Source: Agaribacterium haliotis (lineage in GTDB: Bacteria; Pseudomonadota; Gammaproteobacteria; Pseudomonadales; Cellvibrionaceae). From it: a stretch of 64,000 bases of DNA. Positions 38,297 through 48,388 of this stretch are shown here, piece by piece. Positions within the stretch are counted from its first letter, which is position 1; each line of letters opens with the position of its first letter. The translations under genes were made by a program, and so were the position numbers. Location of the stretch: contig NZ_NKQJ01000002.1 of the NCBI RefSeq assembly GCF_002312815.1, positions 115,014 to 179,013 on the forward strand, in the 5' to 3' direction. The notes beneath the pieces were generated by a model. The model was not told the origin of the DNA, searched no databases, and was given only the letters and a program-made list of their open reading frames with translations.

Positions 38297-39655
38297 TTAG
38301 GAAACCGAAACATCAGCTGGGCGCAAGTAGCTATTGTATGCAGGCAGGGCTACATGTTGAGCACTTAATAAATTAGCCAGAGCAAATAAACTTAATTGGC
38401 TGCCGCGATAACCGCTGCTTAAGCTTCGAAAACCGCCAAGCCAGTCGTGCTGGGGGAAACCCGTGCGCAGTAGTGGCACAGATAGCCGCTCAGCGCTGGC
38501 TAAAGCGTGGCTGCTGCCTAGCAGTAAGTGCGCGCCGCACTCAGCGGCGTCACGTTCAAGGTCAGAAAAATCACCAACAATCACTTTATCGCGTTTAAGT
38601 TTAACCAGGCTCGCGCAGCGCTGCGGTACCACCGCCGTTACTAACTCGGCGCCAATACTGAGCAGCAAGTCCTGCCAGGCGATCACTAAATCGGCCTCAC
38701 TGGCGATAGCAATTTTGGCCTTGCCCAAAATAAAGTGACAATCGAGCATGGCATCGAGTAGTTGTGCCCTCTGGCGACGCCAGCTAAGCGGTATTTCTTT
38801 TTTACTTAATTCACTTAAACAAGCCAACCAAGCATCAACATGATCGAGCCCCATCAAGTGATCAAAGCGCCAATCCGGTACCTGAGTTAAGTTTTTAAGT
38901 GTGTCAGCCGCGGTCGTTAAACTCGCACCAATCACCAGCGTTGCCAGACTCTGGCCTGCAAGAGCAAAGTCGTCCTTCGCCAAGCCACCAGTAGTTAAAG
39001 CTGAAAAATCACTTGCCTCGAGGTGACCATCAAGAGAATGCTCCAAGTTAGGAATCATCAAGGCTCGCAAACCAAAACTTTCTATACTCTCACGCACAAA
39101 CTCTAAGTCAGCGGCATTTAGGTGGGCGCCGACCAACACATTCACCTGTTTTTTTCTAAGCCCCGCTTGCTCGCTTACAGGTATTTGAGTGCGAATCAGA
39201 GCCTGCATCGCCGCGGCGTAACCCTGCTCAAAACCACCGTCAAAATCTGGAGTATTGACCGGAACAACCGCAATATCTTTAAATTCCGGGTGACGCTGGC
39301 GGAACTCTTTGACCAAGCGCGCGATATCGCTGCCTTGAGTTTCAACCAGGGAGCTTGTTAACAGGCCGATAAACGACGGCGTACTTTTTTCACAAATAGT
39401 CGCCAGCGCTTGTAATACATTTTCATCGCCGCCCATCACCGAACTAACCTGATCCATTGCCGTTGTTTGCAAGGGGATTGGCTCGCGATAATGGCGTACA
39501 AAAAACACCTTGCCAAAGGCTGTGCAGCCTTGTGAACCATGCATAAGTGCAGTGCTTCGCCCGAGCCCTTGAAACAGCAGCGCTGCACCTAAACAGGCGC
39601 TATTTTTAAGCGGGCTGCTGACGAGGGCCTTATGAAAACTGACAACGTCAGCCAT
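38297..39655 (-). CDS. nifN: NifN, FeMo-cofactor scaffold subunit
   Basis: A 452-residue partner of NifE in the scaffold complex that converts NifB-co to FeMo-co precursor. It is homologous to NifK. The conserved Cys region [19 protein letters not shown] and the [13 protein letters not shown] segment are visible. The start overlaps the end of nifE by 8 bases, indicating coupled translation of a 1:1 complex. Confidence 0.95.
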   Translation of the reverse strand: MADVVSFHKALVSSPLKNSACLGAALLFQGLGRSTALMHGSQGCTAFGKVFFVRHYREPIPLQTTAMDQVSSVMGGDENVLQALATICEKSTPSFIGLLTSSLVETQGSDIARLVKEFRQRHPEFKDIAVVPVNTPDFDGGFEQGYAAAMQALIRTQIPVSEQAGLRKKQVNVLVGAHLNAADLEFVRESIESFGLRALMIPNLEHSLDGHLEASDFSALTTGGLAKDDFALAGQSLATLVIGASLTTAADTLKNLTQVPDWRFDHLMGLDHVDAWLACLSELSKKEIPLSWRRQRAQLLDAMLDCHFILGKAKIAIASEADLVIAWQDLLLSIGAELVTAVVPQRCASLVKLKRDKVIVGDFSDLERDAAECGAHLLLGSSHALASAERLSVPLLRTGFPQHDWLGGFRSLSSGYRGSQLSLFALANLLSAQHVALPAYNSYLRPADVSVS

Positions 39656-41153
39656 GTTTCACTCCCAACTCGCGATCTTGTGAAGCGAGCTTGTTTTTTA
39701 ATTTATCAGCACCGGCAAATTCAGGCTGGAGCTTCGAGCTCGTTGCTGAAAGCGCTGGGAGATCGGCAGCATAAGCGCCGCATTGCCAGGGTGGCGCCTT
39801 GCGCACGGCCTGCCACACTGGGTTTTCCAGTGCCTTGCACAGCTGCTCAATCAAAGTTTTCATACCGGCGTAGCCAGCGTAAGCAAATTCCCGCTCCTGA
39901 TTAATATCCAAAAAAGGCACCCGAGCTTTAAGAGCGGTATACATATTGCGTCCACCAGCAATTAGCATATCGGCGCCGCAATCGTTCATTGTTTTTAACA
40001 ACACCTTAGGGCTGCCATCTTGCAGCATCAGTGCGTCAGCGCCCATGAGCTCGCGAATACGGGCCTTGTCTTCTTCGGTGGATTTTTTTGTGCCCGTGGC
40101 GACAACATGCATGCCCAAATCTTGCAGCGCAGAAATAATCGACCACGATTTTACTCCGCCGGTATAAAGCAATACTTTTTTTCCTTGCAAACGCGCTCGC
40201 CCGGCTGCCATCACTGGTGCTAATTTCTGTTCTTCTTGCCGTATTAAAGATTCTGTTCTTTGTTGCAGGTTTTCATCGTTTAATAGTTGCGCAATTTTTC
40301 TTAACGCAGCTGAGCTATCACTCAAACCGTAAAAACTGCCTTCAAACCACGGCGTACCATAGTTAGCTTGAAGCTTGCGCGCGACATTTAACATAGCCTT
40401 TGAGCACACCATCATATTTACATCGGCGCGGTGCATCGTTTGAATTTCCCGAAAGCGCGCATCGCCCGAAAGCCTGGCCAATACTCGCAAACCGAGCTTG
40501 TCAAGAAGCGGCAGCACATGCCAAAATTCTCCGGCGATATTAAATTCGCCAATCAAATTAATATCGTAAATGGGGATGGCGGCATCAACGGGGTGAACAG
40601 GTTTAGCTTCCGGTTCGCGCGTACCAATGACGTATTTCAACATCGCTTCACCGGCAATGCGATTGCCTAGATTTTTAGTACCGTAAAAACCCGCCGCATC
40701 AATGGGAATAACCGGCAAACAAAAACGCTCGGCCGCCGCCTTACAAAGCGCTTCAATATCATCGCCAATTAAGGCTGGAACGCAGGTGTTATACACAAAT
40801 ACCGCCGCCGGTGAATATTTGTTTACCGCTTCTTTCACCGCGTGAAACAAACGCTTTTCCCCGCGCCCCATAATGACGTCTTGCTCACTGAGGTCCGTTG
40901 TCATACCGATACGATAAAGCTCCGGCCCGCTCGAGCACGTGCCGCGGTTGTCCCAGGAACTTCCAGCGCAGGCTATCGGGCCGTGCACAATATGCGCAAC
41001 ATCGGCCACCGGCAGCAGCGCAATCTGAGCGCCATCGAAAGCACAGCCACCGGCTGTCGCCCCAGGCTTGGGCCGCGCACACGCGGCTTTTTCTTTGTGA
41101 TTGTGCTGGCACGCCGGCTCATCGCGCAGTTCAGCTAATTCTTTTGCCCGCAT
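39648..41153 (-). CDS. nifE: NifE, FeMo-cofactor scaffold subunit
   Basis: A 501-residue NifD homologue. The N-terminus ([18 protein letters not shown], then [20 protein letters not shown]) closely matches Azotobacter NifE as I recall it. Cluster cysteines lie in [16 protein letters not shown] and [11 protein letters not shown], and the cofactor-site Cys in MVCSKAML. It is the first gene of the nifE-nifN-nifX-fdxB operon. A sigma54 promoter and two NifA-type sites lie upstream. The C-terminus is somewhat extended (about 30 residues beyond PPWQCG). Confidence 0.96.
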   Translation of the reverse strand: MRAKELAELRDEPACQHNHKEKAACARPKPGATAGGCAFDGAQIALLPVADVAHIVHGPIACAGSSWDNRGTCSSGPELYRIGMTTDLSEQDVIMGRGEKRLFHAVKEAVNKYSPAAVFVYNTCVPALIGDDIEALCKAAAERFCLPVIPIDAAGFYGTKNLGNRIAGEAMLKYVIGTREPEAKPVHPVDAAIPIYDINLIGEFNIAGEFWHVLPLLDKLGLRVLARLSGDARFREIQTMHRADVNMMVCSKAMLNVARKLQANYGTPWFEGSFYGLSDSSAALRKIAQLLNDENLQQRTESLIRQEEQKLAPVMAAGRARLQGKKVLLYTGGVKSWSIISALQDLGMHVVATGTKKSTEEDKARIRELMGADALMLQDGSPKVLLKTMNDCGADMLIAGGRNMYTALKARVPFLDINQEREFAYAGYAGMKTLIEQLCKALENPVWQAVRKAPPWQCGAYAADLPALSATSSKLQPEFAGADKLKNKLASQDRELGVKHG

Positions 41154-41252
41154 GTAATCGCCCCTAGCCCCGTCTAAAGCATTAACCTCTACAAACTTGG
41201 CGAAGCCACCCTGTTAATAAGCGCGGGCCAAGCACCTAGCTAAGCAGTAAAT

Positions 41253-41268
41253 TGCAAAGCCCGGGCCA
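41253..41268 (-). promoter_or_regulatory. Sigma54 promoter of the nifE operon
   Basis: On the minus strand TGGCCCGGGCTTTGCA has the GG-N10-GC core with a TTTGCA -12 box. It lies about 100 bp before the nifE ATG. Confidence 0.82.
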
Positions 41269-41319
41269 ATGGCTAAAGAGTTGATTTGCAAGGGATATTT
41301 ACTAGTAGCTATTGTTTTT

Positions 41320-41335
41320 TGTCGTATCTGCAACA
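41320..41335. promoter_or_regulatory. NifA upstream activator site 1 for nifE
   Basis: TGTCGTATCTGCAACA fits TGT-N10-ACA, about 52 bp upstream of the -24 box. Its left half TGTCGTA is identical to that of the iscA-nifU site at 35185. Confidence 0.7.
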
Positions 41336-41342
41336 AGTGTGC

Positions 41343-41358
41343 TGTCTTAGCCACGACA
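41343..41358. promoter_or_regulatory. NifA upstream activator site 2 for nifE
   Basis: TGTCTTAGCCACGACA fits TGT-N10-ACA with a CGACA right half, about 75 bp upstream of the -24 box. The two nifE sites are 23 bp apart, close to two helical turns. Confidence 0.72.
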
Positions 41359-41508
41359 AGGATAAGGGCTGCTTGACAACTGAAAGCCACCAGCAAAATT
41401 GGTTTCAACTGGCCACCGCAAGTTATCCAGGCATTCAGGTTATTTACATTGTCATCACATATCATGCTTTACTATGCCGACCTGAGCATCTAGATGAGGC
41501 ATTAAACT

Positions 41509-42147
41509 ATGGATACAAGCACAATAATTAGCTTTATTTTTTTAGCGGCCCTACTCGTTGTATCACCAGGGCCAAATGGCTTGCTTGTACTAAAAACCGT
41601 CGCCAGTTCAGGCAAAAAAAACGGCTTTTTAAATATTCTCGGTTTTGTTGTCGCATTCTTTTTTCACGGCACACTATCCATTCTGGGCATCGCAGCGTTA
41701 TTAGTTCAGTCCTCTATGTTTTTCTCTATTATTAAAATAGTTGGCGCTTTATATTTATGCTGGCTAGGCGTTAAATCTCTTTTATCCATTTACAAGGTAG
41801 ATCAGGCTCTGCCCTCTCACTTGTGCAAAGGAAAAAATACGTCAGGGCAAGCAGCCTTCTTAGAAGGTTTTATTACAAACCTGCTAAACCCCAAAGTTTC
41901 TTTGTTTTATTTAGCGGCGTTTCCGCAGTTTATATCCACAGAGCTAAGCTTATTGTCAGCCTACTTGTTAGTTCTACTGCACAGCCTTGTTAATGTTCTG
42001 TGGTTCTCTGCCATGGTGCTGTTTACCTATAAGTTTGTAGAGCTCAGCAAAGAACGCTTTGCCTACTGGATAAAAGGGCTGAAGGGCTTAACAGGAATCA
42101 CATTTATTGCTTTTGCTGTTAAAATGGTGAGCGTCAGACAGGCCTGA
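41509..42147 (+). CDS. LysE/RhtB-family exporter
   Basis: A 212-residue inner-membrane protein with about six hydrophobic helices and the family start FLAALLVVSPGPNGLLVLK. The Gly/Pro-rich first helix and the ALYLCWLGVKSLLS segment are typical of amino-acid or homoserine-lactone exporters. The substrate is unknown. It is divergent from nifE and shares its upstream region; GAGG lies about 10 nt before the ATG. No functional link with nif is evident. Confidence 0.9.
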   Translation: MDTSTIISFIFLAALLVVSPGPNGLLVLKTVASSGKKNGFLNILGFVVAFFFHGTLSILGIAALLVQSSMFFSIIKIVGALYLCWLGVKSLLSIYKVDQALPSHLCKGKNTSGQAAFLEGFITNLLNPKVSLFYLAAFPQFISTELSLLSAYLLVLLHSLVNVLWFSAMVLFTYKFVELSKERFAYWIKGLKGLTGITFIAFAVKMVSVRQA

Positions 42148-42231
42148 AATCAACCGACCTGCTAGTACGAAAAAAACACCTAAACAAAAGCTTGACCACC
42201 TAACCCCAATAAACAAGGTATTTGGCCCCAT

Positions 42232-42909
42232 ATGCTCGCCCTTAATAATATTGACGCCTTATTTTTTGACCTCGACGGCACCTTGGTGGACAGTGTTCCC
42301 GACTTGGCTATTGCAGTAAATAATATGCTAAGCAGCCTGGATAGGCCGCCATACAGTGTTGATGAAATACGTAAGTGGGTTGGCAATGGTGCAGAGCAAT
42401 TGGTGAAACGTGCATTAAGCGGTGCCAGTGACGTTCAAACCGGGCTAAGCCCCCAGTTGGTTAAACAGGCGCTGGCAAGCTTCTTTAGCTTTTACGAACA
42501 AAACTACTGCGCTGAAACGATAGCCTATGATGGTGTTGTACAAACGCTGAGAAACTTAGCCGGTGACTACAAGCTGGCCATCATTACCAATAAGCCAGAC
42601 CGCTTTATCGCACCAATTATCGATGCTTTAGATATGTCGGGGCTGTTTGACGTACTTGTTGGCTTCGACAGCTTGCCACAAGCCAAACCCGCCCCCGAAC
42701 CACTATTGTATGCAGCGGAAAAACTTAATGTCGACATTGAGCGATGCGTAATGATTGGCGACTCTAAAAACGACATCCTTGCCGCCAAAGCGGCCAATGT
42801 CACGTCGATAGGCGTCAGCTACGGATATAACTACGGCGTACCTATTACAGCCTTTGACCCAGATTTTGTTATTGATCAATTCTCTGAATTAACAAACTAC
42901 CTTAGATAA
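42232..42909 (+). CDS. gph: Phosphoglycolate phosphatase (HAD superfamily)
   Basis: A 225-residue HAD phosphatase. Motif I is FFDLDGTLVDSV, motif II is in IITNKP, motif III Lys is in QAKPAPEPL, and motif IV is MIGDSKNDILAAKAA. The helical cap and length match Gph, which removes phosphoglycolate arising from DNA repair. Other sugar phosphatases of the same subgroup cannot be excluded. It lies upstream of purT with a short spacer, both rightward. Confidence 0.88.
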   Translation: MLALNNIDALFFDLDGTLVDSVPDLAIAVNNMLSSLDRPPYSVDEIRKWVGNGAEQLVKRALSGASDVQTGLSPQLVKQALASFFSFYEQNYCAETIAYDGVVQTLRNLAGDYKLAIITNKPDRFIAPIIDALDMSGLFDVLVGFDSLPQAKPAPEPLLYAAEKLNVDIERCVMIGDSKNDILAAKAANVTSIGVSYGYNYGVPITAFDPDFVIDQFSELTNYLR

Positions 42910-43032
42910 GTGCCCCAAGCCGCTGTCTCACAAACAGCATTAAAACACGCCAAAGTCTCAGCTGCGCTTCTAGTACTTAAGCCCATGTTTGAGTATGCTT
43001 CCGGCCAAACTTCTACTTTCAGGGGACACACC

Positions 43033-44235
43033 ATGCATCATTTGGGCTCAGCTGCAAGCATCGGCACGCCTTATTCCAAGGTGAGCACCAAGGTTTTATT
43101 ACTTGGCGCGGGGGAACTTGCAAAAGAGGTAGTGATTGAGTGCAAGCGACTCGGCGCCGAAGTCATTGCCTGTGATCGCTACGAACACGCGCCGGCGATG
43201 CAGCTGGCCGACCGCGCTTACACTTTTTCCATGCTCGACGAAAGCGCCCTGCAAGAGGTCATTGAAAAAGAGCAGCCGGATTTTGTTGTTCCGGAGATTG
43301 AGGCTATCGCCACCGACTTACTGGTTAAGCTAGAGGCTGAAGGGCTAAACGTTGTACCCACCGCGCGCGCAGCCCAGCTGACCATGAATCGCGAAGGTAT
43401 TCGCCGCCTGGCGGCTGAAGAGCTGGGCCTGCCAACATCCAACTACCAGTTCTGTAGTGACTTTGACGAGTTTCGGGCTGCTGTGAACACTATCGGCTTG
43501 CCGTGCATCAGCAAACCAATTATGAGCTCTTCCGGCAAAGGGCAAAGCCTGCTGAAGTCAGAGCAAGATATTGAGCAGGCCTGGAAATACGCACAGGAAG
43601 GCGGCCGCGCTGGCGGTGGCCGTGTAATAGTTGAAGGTTTTGTCGATTTTGATTTTGAAATAACCTTGCTAACGGTTCGCCATATTGGCGGCACATCGTT
43701 CTGCGCGCCCATCGGCCACAGACAGGAAGACGGCGACTACCAGGAAAGCTGGCAGCCCCAGCAAATGACAGAGCTTGCGCTCAAACGCAGTGAGCAGATA
43801 GCCCAAACGGTGACCGATGCCCTGGGTGGCTACGGCATTTTTGGCGTCGAGCTGTTTATTAAAGGTGATGAGGTGATCTTCAGCGAAGTCTCACCCAGGC
43901 CCCACGATACCGGCATGGTGACACTGATCAGCCAAAATTTAAGCGAGTTTGCCCTTCACGCTCGCGCCTTTATGGGCCTGCCGATTCCCGCTATTCGCCA
44001 GTACGCGCCCGCCGCTTCTTGCGTACTGCTAGTAGAAGGTAAAGGCTGCGAAATCACTTACGACAATGTAGCCGGCGCGCTGGCACTAGCCAATACAGAT
44101 TTGCGTTTATTCGGTAAACCCGAAGTCGACGGCAAACGTAGAATGGGCGTCGCACTTGCTCTCGGCGACAGCGTAGACGAAGCCAAGAGCAAGGCTATTC
44201 AGAGTTCTGAAGCGGTAAGGGTTACGGTAAAATAA
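43033..44235 (+). CDS. purT: Formate-dependent GAR transformylase PurT
   Basis: A 400-residue ATP-grasp enzyme that makes formyl-GAR from formate and ATP in purine synthesis. The N-terminal domain shows [13 protein letters not shown]. The ATP-grasp part contains [56 protein letters not shown] and the ligand RRMGVAL. The ATG at 43033 is chosen with GGGGA upstream; an in-frame GTG at 42910 would add 41 residues with no family match. It is a housekeeping gene inside the nif-interrupting segment. Confidence 0.95.
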   Translation: MHHLGSAASIGTPYSKVSTKVLLLGAGELAKEVVIECKRLGAEVIACDRYEHAPAMQLADRAYTFSMLDESALQEVIEKEQPDFVVPEIEAIATDLLVKLEAEGLNVVPTARAAQLTMNREGIRRLAAEELGLPTSNYQFCSDFDEFRAAVNTIGLPCISKPIMSSSGKGQSLLKSEQDIEQAWKYAQEGGRAGGGRVIVEGFVDFDFEITLLTVRHIGGTSFCAPIGHRQEDGDYQESWQPQQMTELALKRSEQIAQTVTDALGGYGIFGVELFIKGDEVIFSEVSPRPHDTGMVTLISQNLSEFALHARAFMGLPIPAIRQYAPAASCVLLVEGKGCEITYDNVAGALALANTDLRLFGKPEVDGKRRMGVALALGDSVDEAKSKAIQSSEAVRVTVK

Positions 44236-44306
44236 CGCTGCGCTTGAGCGACTTAAATAAAGACGGCGTCATTTATTGGCGCCCTATTAAGCATAGTGAG
44301 ATAAAC

Positions 44307-44588
44307 TTAAACTAGCTCCTGCAGTGAAATCACTTCGCTAGTCTCTATTAAATCGAGCTCAAAAAAGACTTTGGCGTGTGGCAGTGTTAAGTGTGCCTCT
44401 AGTGCAGCCTGATCGCTAAAGGTTTCATATAAAACATAACTGCCCGGATTATTTTCATTGCGGTAAAAAATAAAATTAAAACAATCCGCTTCAGCATCAG
44501 TACTTTTTTTAAAAATAATCAGCTGCTTTTCTAACTCTTCAAGTCTCTCAATTTCTTTCACTTTAAATACAACTAGCTTGCTAACCAT
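44307..44588 (-). CDS. ABM-domain (antibiotic biosynthesis monooxygenase type) protein
   Basis: A 93-residue dimeric alpha+beta barrel protein. Segments EADCFNFIFYRNENNPGSYVLYETFSD and ALEAHLTLPHAKVFF are characteristic of the YgiN/ABM family, which oxidises or binds quinone-like compounds or acts on reactive small molecules. A strong GGAGG precedes the ATG. It follows the SDR gene by 12 bp, and a Crp-like gene precedes both, so the three look like one small operon. The substrate is unknown. Confidence 0.87.
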   Translation of the reverse strand: MVSKLVVFKVKEIERLEELEKQLIIFKKSTDAEADCFNFIFYRNENNPGSYVLYETFSDQAALEAHLTLPHAKVFFELDLIETSEVISLQELV

Positions 44589-44600
44589 TGTTTACCTCCA

Positions 44601-45338
44601 TTAGTGCGTTGTTAAACCGCCATCTAAATTCACAATGCTGCCTGTCATCCACGCAGCCTGGTTTGAACACATAAACAAGGCGAGATTTGCCACATCCTGA
44701 CTACTGCCTATGCAGCCCAATGGATACAAATTTTGTATGCGCTGATAGAACCCGGCCTGCTCATCGACAGCCATTTTTTCCAGGTTTGCCTTAAACAGCG
44801 GGGTATTCACTGAACCGGGCGCAATGGCATTTACCCGTATACCTTTTTTACCAAGCTCAAAGGCCAGTGCTTTAGTTAGCGAGTACAAACCGCCCTTGCT
44901 TAGGGAGTACATGCTAGAAGGCCGGCCCTGCAACATGCGATCGGAAAAATATGAAGAGACGTTCAAGATGCTAGCACCTTCGTTAAATAGCGGTAACAAC
45001 TGCTGAGATAACAAGAAAGGCGCTACCAGGTTAATAGCGATATGCTGCTGTAATTGCTCAAGCGAGCACAAAGGGAAGTCTGTAAATTCTGCAATAGCAG
45101 CGTTATTAATTAGGTGATCAACAGGTGTTTCCAGTTGTTTGCCAACGTTCATGATAGCTTGCGCATCAATTAAATCGATACGAAGCCCGCGGCAGCGCTC
45201 CATGGCATCAAGCTTTTCTTTTGAGCGCGCGATAACCGTTACCTGCGCGCCAGCATCGAGAAAATTTTCGGCCATCACCAAGCCTATGCCCGAAGTAGCA
45301 CCGCTTATCACCACATGCTTGTTATCAAAATTGTACAT
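44601..45338 (-). CDS. Short-chain dehydrogenase/reductase
   Basis: A 245-residue classical SDR with VVISGATSGIGLV (NAD(P) motif), LINNAAI, the Ser of LNVSSYFSD and YSLSKGG (catalytic YxxxK). The C-terminus TGSIVNLDGGLTTH is typical of FabG-like enzymes. The substrate is not predictable. The ATG at 45338 with GAGAAAG upstream is preferred to one at 45350. It is co-directional and nearly contiguous with the ABM gene. Confidence 0.88.
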   Translation of the reverse strand: MYNFDNKHVVISGATSGIGLVMAENFLDAGAQVTVIARSKEKLDAMERCRGLRIDLIDAQAIMNVGKQLETPVDHLINNAAIAEFTDFPLCSLEQLQQHIAINLVAPFLLSQQLLPLFNEGASILNVSSYFSDRMLQGRPSSMYSLSKGGLYSLTKALAFELGKKGIRVNAIAPGSVNTPLFKANLEKMAVDEQAGFYQRIQNLYPLGCIGSSQDVANLALFMCSNQAAWMTGSIVNLDGGLTTH

Positions 45339-45403
45339 AGTCTTTCTCATCTACGTAAACAAGATAAGAAATTCTGGCAGCACTTTGTTTTTTACACGTT
45401 AAC

Positions 45404-46000
45404 CTAGGTTAACTTCATTGAGCGCTTCATTCTGGAGAAGGCAATATGGGTAATACCCAGATAGGAGGCGATATGATAATCAGGAATACGGTCTATAAAC
45501 GAGCGCATTTCACTGTGAACTTGTCGATAACGACTCTGGGCGTCATTTAGCAGAAACTGCTCTTCTCTACGTATTTTTAGATCCAACAGTGCCCCGGTAA
45601 ACGGCGCAGAAAACTCTAGCCACTTTCCCGTTTTTTCAACCGCCTTCTGAAATACACTAAACGGAGCCGCCATAAGCTCACAGGGCTCCAAACTAGCAAT
45701 ACTAAATTTGCTCAGTTGCCTCTGGGCCGTGCTTGATATGGGCCAAACTAAATTATTATCAGCAAAAAAGCCCTTGTTAAATTCCTTGCCGTCCGGGCTT
45801 AAATAGTACAGTCGAAGTAAACCTTGCTTAACAAAATAAATCGTATCCCAACGCTCACCAGCACCAAGCAAAGTCTCTGATTTTTTTACCGGCTTTAGCT
45901 TGAACAGTGTACACAGTTGGCCAACCTCCGCGTCAGAAAAGCAGGCCAAGCTATTTAAATAAGCAACCAAGCTCGCAAATCCATCCTGGCCACTGCGCAC
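45404..46000 (-). CDS. Crp/Fnr-family transcriptional regulator
   Basis: A regulator of about 198 residues. A cyclic-nucleotide-binding fold (KKSETLLGAGERWDTIYFVKQGLLRLYYLSPDGKE, then WPISSTAQ) is followed by a C-terminal helix-turn-helix ending DYHIASYLGITHIAFSRMKR. No Fnr-type Cys cluster is evident. No ATG fits; the GTG at 46000 with AAGGTGG upstream gives the usual family length, while a GTG at 46090 would add a Pro-rich tail. It probably controls the downstream SDR and ABM genes. Confidence 0.85.
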   Translation of the reverse strand: MRSGQDGFASLVAYLNSLACFSDAEVGQLCTLFKLKPVKKSETLLGAGERWDTIYFVKQGLLRLYYLSPDGKEFNKGFFADNNLVWPISSTAQRQLSKFSIASLEPCELMAAPFSVFQKAVEKTGKWLEFSAPFTGALLDLKIRREEQFLLNDAQSRYRQVHSEMRSFIDRIPDYHIASYLGITHIAFSRMKRSMKLT

Positions 46001-46105
46001 ATAGCCACCTTGTGCACCAGTATATGCTTTTATCGTCGGGTCGGGGCTTAGGTGTGGGTTTAGACTTGGCTCTAACTCTGGGCCTGACACTTCGATAGTC
46101 CTAGT

Positions 46106-46852
46106 TTACGCGAGCGTCACCAATAGCGGCTGGCCTTTACGAATAACCATCGTATGCTCAAACTGCGCAGAAAGATTTTTCTTATGACCAACTAGCGTCC
46201 AGCCGTCTGATGTTTCGTCGACAAAACTGCTTTTGGTTGACAGGAAAGGTTCGATAGTGATTACAAGTCCATCGTGCAAACGGCGCCGATCACTCGCATC
46301 ATAATAACCGGGAATCTCTTTTGGCTCTTCATGCAGCGCCTTGCCGACTCCGTGGCTACAGAGGTTTCTGATAATTTTAAAACCTCGCTGCTTCGCCACA
46401 GCCTGTATGGATTTGCCGATGGCGTTAATCGGGCTGCCAGCCCTCGCACTTTGACAAGCCCGCGCCAAAGCCAACTTGGTTGAGGCAATAAGCTTATCTT
46501 TCAGATAAGTACTCGGTGGCACCACAAAGCTGCCGCCCGTATCGGCGTAATAACCATTTTTCTCTGCCGACACATCAATATTAACGACATCACCGGGCTG
46601 GATCACTCTGGCACCCGGTATGCCGTGAGCAGCCTCTTCATTTACACTAATACAGGTATGCCCGGGGAAACCGTAGGTAATCTTAGGCGCCGATTTAGCA
46701 CCATAAAAGTCCAACAAAGCCTCGCCGATTTGATCGAGCTCCCGGGTTGTCATTCCAGGCTCCGTACGGCGCTGCATCTCCTTTAACACAAGCGCAACAA
46801 TCTTCCCTATGTGCTTTAGCTGCTGAAGATCTTCATCAGTCTCTATTGTCAT
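46106..46852 (-). CDS. map: Type I methionine aminopeptidase
   Basis: A 248-residue enzyme that removes N-terminal Met. The five metal ligands are in VVNIDVSAEKNGYYADTGG (two Asp), SHGVGKALHEEP (His), VITIEPFL (Glu) and QFEHTMVI (Glu). The substrate His is in CISVNEEAAHGIPG. It is a shorter variant than the housekeeping enzyme of about 264 residues and is not beside rpsB, so it may be a second copy. The ATG at 46852 is used. Confidence 0.92.
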   Translation of the reverse strand: MTIETDEDLQQLKHIGKIVALVLKEMQRRTEPGMTTRELDQIGEALLDFYGAKSAPKITYGFPGHTCISVNEEAAHGIPGARVIQPGDVVNIDVSAEKNGYYADTGGSFVVPPSTYLKDKLIASTKLALARACQSARAGSPINAIGKSIQAVAKQRGFKIIRNLCSHGVGKALHEEPKEIPGYYDASDRRRLHDGLVITIEPFLSTKSSFVDETSDGWTLVGHKKNLSAQFEHTMVIRKGQPLLVTLA

Positions 46853-46947
46853 AAAAATACTCTTGCATATCCATTTATTGCACACGCAGAACAAGGTATT
46901 AGACTACAAGTAATTACAGTACAACGCCACTCGATGAAGTACAAAAG

Positions 46948-48072
46948 CTAGCCATTGTATGCTTTCTCCTGCACATCAACTCTTTTATCCCAGCCCCCAA
47001 GTCTGATGTTTCTTCCACCATTCAACCATGTAAAGAACCTAGGAAAGAGATATTCCAAGACAATAGCCAGTACAAACATAAACAATATTGCAACAAGGTA
47101 TCGAACGTAAAACATCCAGATCGAGCTCACGCCCGCTTCAGCGAGAAATGAGTACAAATACGATTTCAGAGGGTAATCATGAATCAGAAAGATAAAAAAT
47201 GAATAGCCAGATAATCGAAAAATTATATTTCTCGCCTTACTTTTCGCCAGCGCAAATGATAAAACAATGCACAAATAGACCCCTTCCAATGTAACAAACT
47301 TCTGCATTAAAAGCGTATGCCATTTGTATACAGGCACGTACCAGGTACTCATTCTAGGCTCAAGATATATTCTAATGCATGCAACAACTAAATATATAAG
47401 AACGAAGACGTATAATTTCCACGAACTTGGCGTCAAACAGGATCGAACCCTGGCTTCACTACCAAATAGCGAAATATATGCACCCAGCGTAAAAAACGTA
47501 AACGTATCATTATTAATAAAATAAAAGTGCTCCCACCGCGGGAACGGCTGAAAATCTAGCACCCACAACATCATTAAGAAAAAAACAAATAGCAATCTAA
47601 ATTTTTTCAGAAGCAAATATATGTAAGGTGAAAAAAAGAACAGTATAAACAGATCTCGAACAAACCAAAACTGACTTCCTGATGGATAAAAGAACCACTT
47701 AACCAGTATATTCTTTATACTCCAATCGATCTTACCTCCTTGCAATACCACTACCTGAAACACATCCCAAGACCATATGCAAATAACCACAAAAAGGACA
47801 GGAATCAGTATGGTATGAATACGTTTATTTAGTTTTTTCCCAAGACCTTCCAGCGAAAAGCTATTTCCCTGAAAGAAAAACAGCCCAGATAAGAAAGCAA
47901 ATACTGGGACAGATGATCGAGCGACTATATTGTGTAGAAACTCTTGAACAACATAGTTAACAGTAAAAGTCCCTGTAAACGGTTGGGTATGATAATGAAT
48001 AACAACGATTCCAAGTATCGAAATTAGCCCAGCGATTCTAAGACCAACTGACAAGTCATGAGAAATTTTCAT
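46948..48072 (-). CDS. Acyltransferase 3 family membrane protein
   Basis: A 374-residue integral membrane protein with about ten hydrophobic helices. The start LRIAGLISILGIVVIHYH carries the conserved His, and SVPVFAFLSGLFFFQGN and GSQFWFVRDLFILFFFSPY follow. These match the OafA/YiaH-type acyltransferase family that O-acetylates or acylates surface glycans. The base composition is AT-richer than its neighbours, a hint of later acquisition. The target is unknown. Confidence 0.88.
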   Translation of the reverse strand: MKISHDLSVGLRIAGLISILGIVVIHYHTQPFTGTFTVNYVVQEFLHNIVARSSVPVFAFLSGLFFFQGNSFSLEGLGKKLNKRIHTILIPVLFVVICIWSWDVFQVVVLQGGKIDWSIKNILVKWFFYPSGSQFWFVRDLFILFFFSPYIYLLLKKFRLLFVFFLMMLWVLDFQPFPRWEHFYFINNDTFTFFTLGAYISLFGSEARVRSCLTPSSWKLYVFVLIYLVVACIRIYLEPRMSTWYVPVYKWHTLLMQKFVTLEGVYLCIVLSFALAKSKARNIIFRLSGYSFFIFLIHDYPLKSYLYSFLAEAGVSSIWMFYVRYLVAILFMFVLAIVLEYLFPRFFTWLNGGRNIRLGGWDKRVDVQEKAYNG

Positions 48073-48388
48073 CCACAGATCCTACAAAAGCCTTTTTACT
48101 ACTAACGAACCTAACCTAAAGGCGTAGTTGTCCAACATACAGACAAAGATAATTAATCGGTTCGCAAACAATAAAATCATCCTCCACCCGCAACCTTGTG
48201 ATTTTATCAAGACCTAAACCCTTTCAGGAGAAGCTAGTGAGCAGTATTAGACAAAACAATCGGTAAACCGACAAAACTGTGACAGAGCTCATCTTTATAC
48301 TACTGTCTACTAGATACCTAAGCGAGAAGTCTATGTTTACCGTGAGTTTTTATCGGTCCGTTACTATGATCTGGGATGAGCTATTTTT
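48073..48388. other. Intergenic region at the boundary of the nifH block, 316 bp
   Basis: AT-rich, no gene recognised. It separates the end of the nifY-like gene from the acyltransferase gene. Only a very short stem (TCGGT/ACCGA near 48260) is seen, too weak to call a terminator. Confidence 0.35.

Noticed and set aside
42910-43032. GTG-started extension of purT
   Set aside because: The 41 extra residues have no PurT similarity, and a GGGGA ribosome-binding site precedes the ATG at 43033.
44262-44282. Hairpin between purT and the ABM gene as terminator
   Set aside because: Only about 4 bp pair and there is no T-run in the right place.
48255-48275. Short stem near 48260 as terminator of the nifH block
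   Set aside because: The stem has only 5 bp with a 2-nt loop, too small to be stable.
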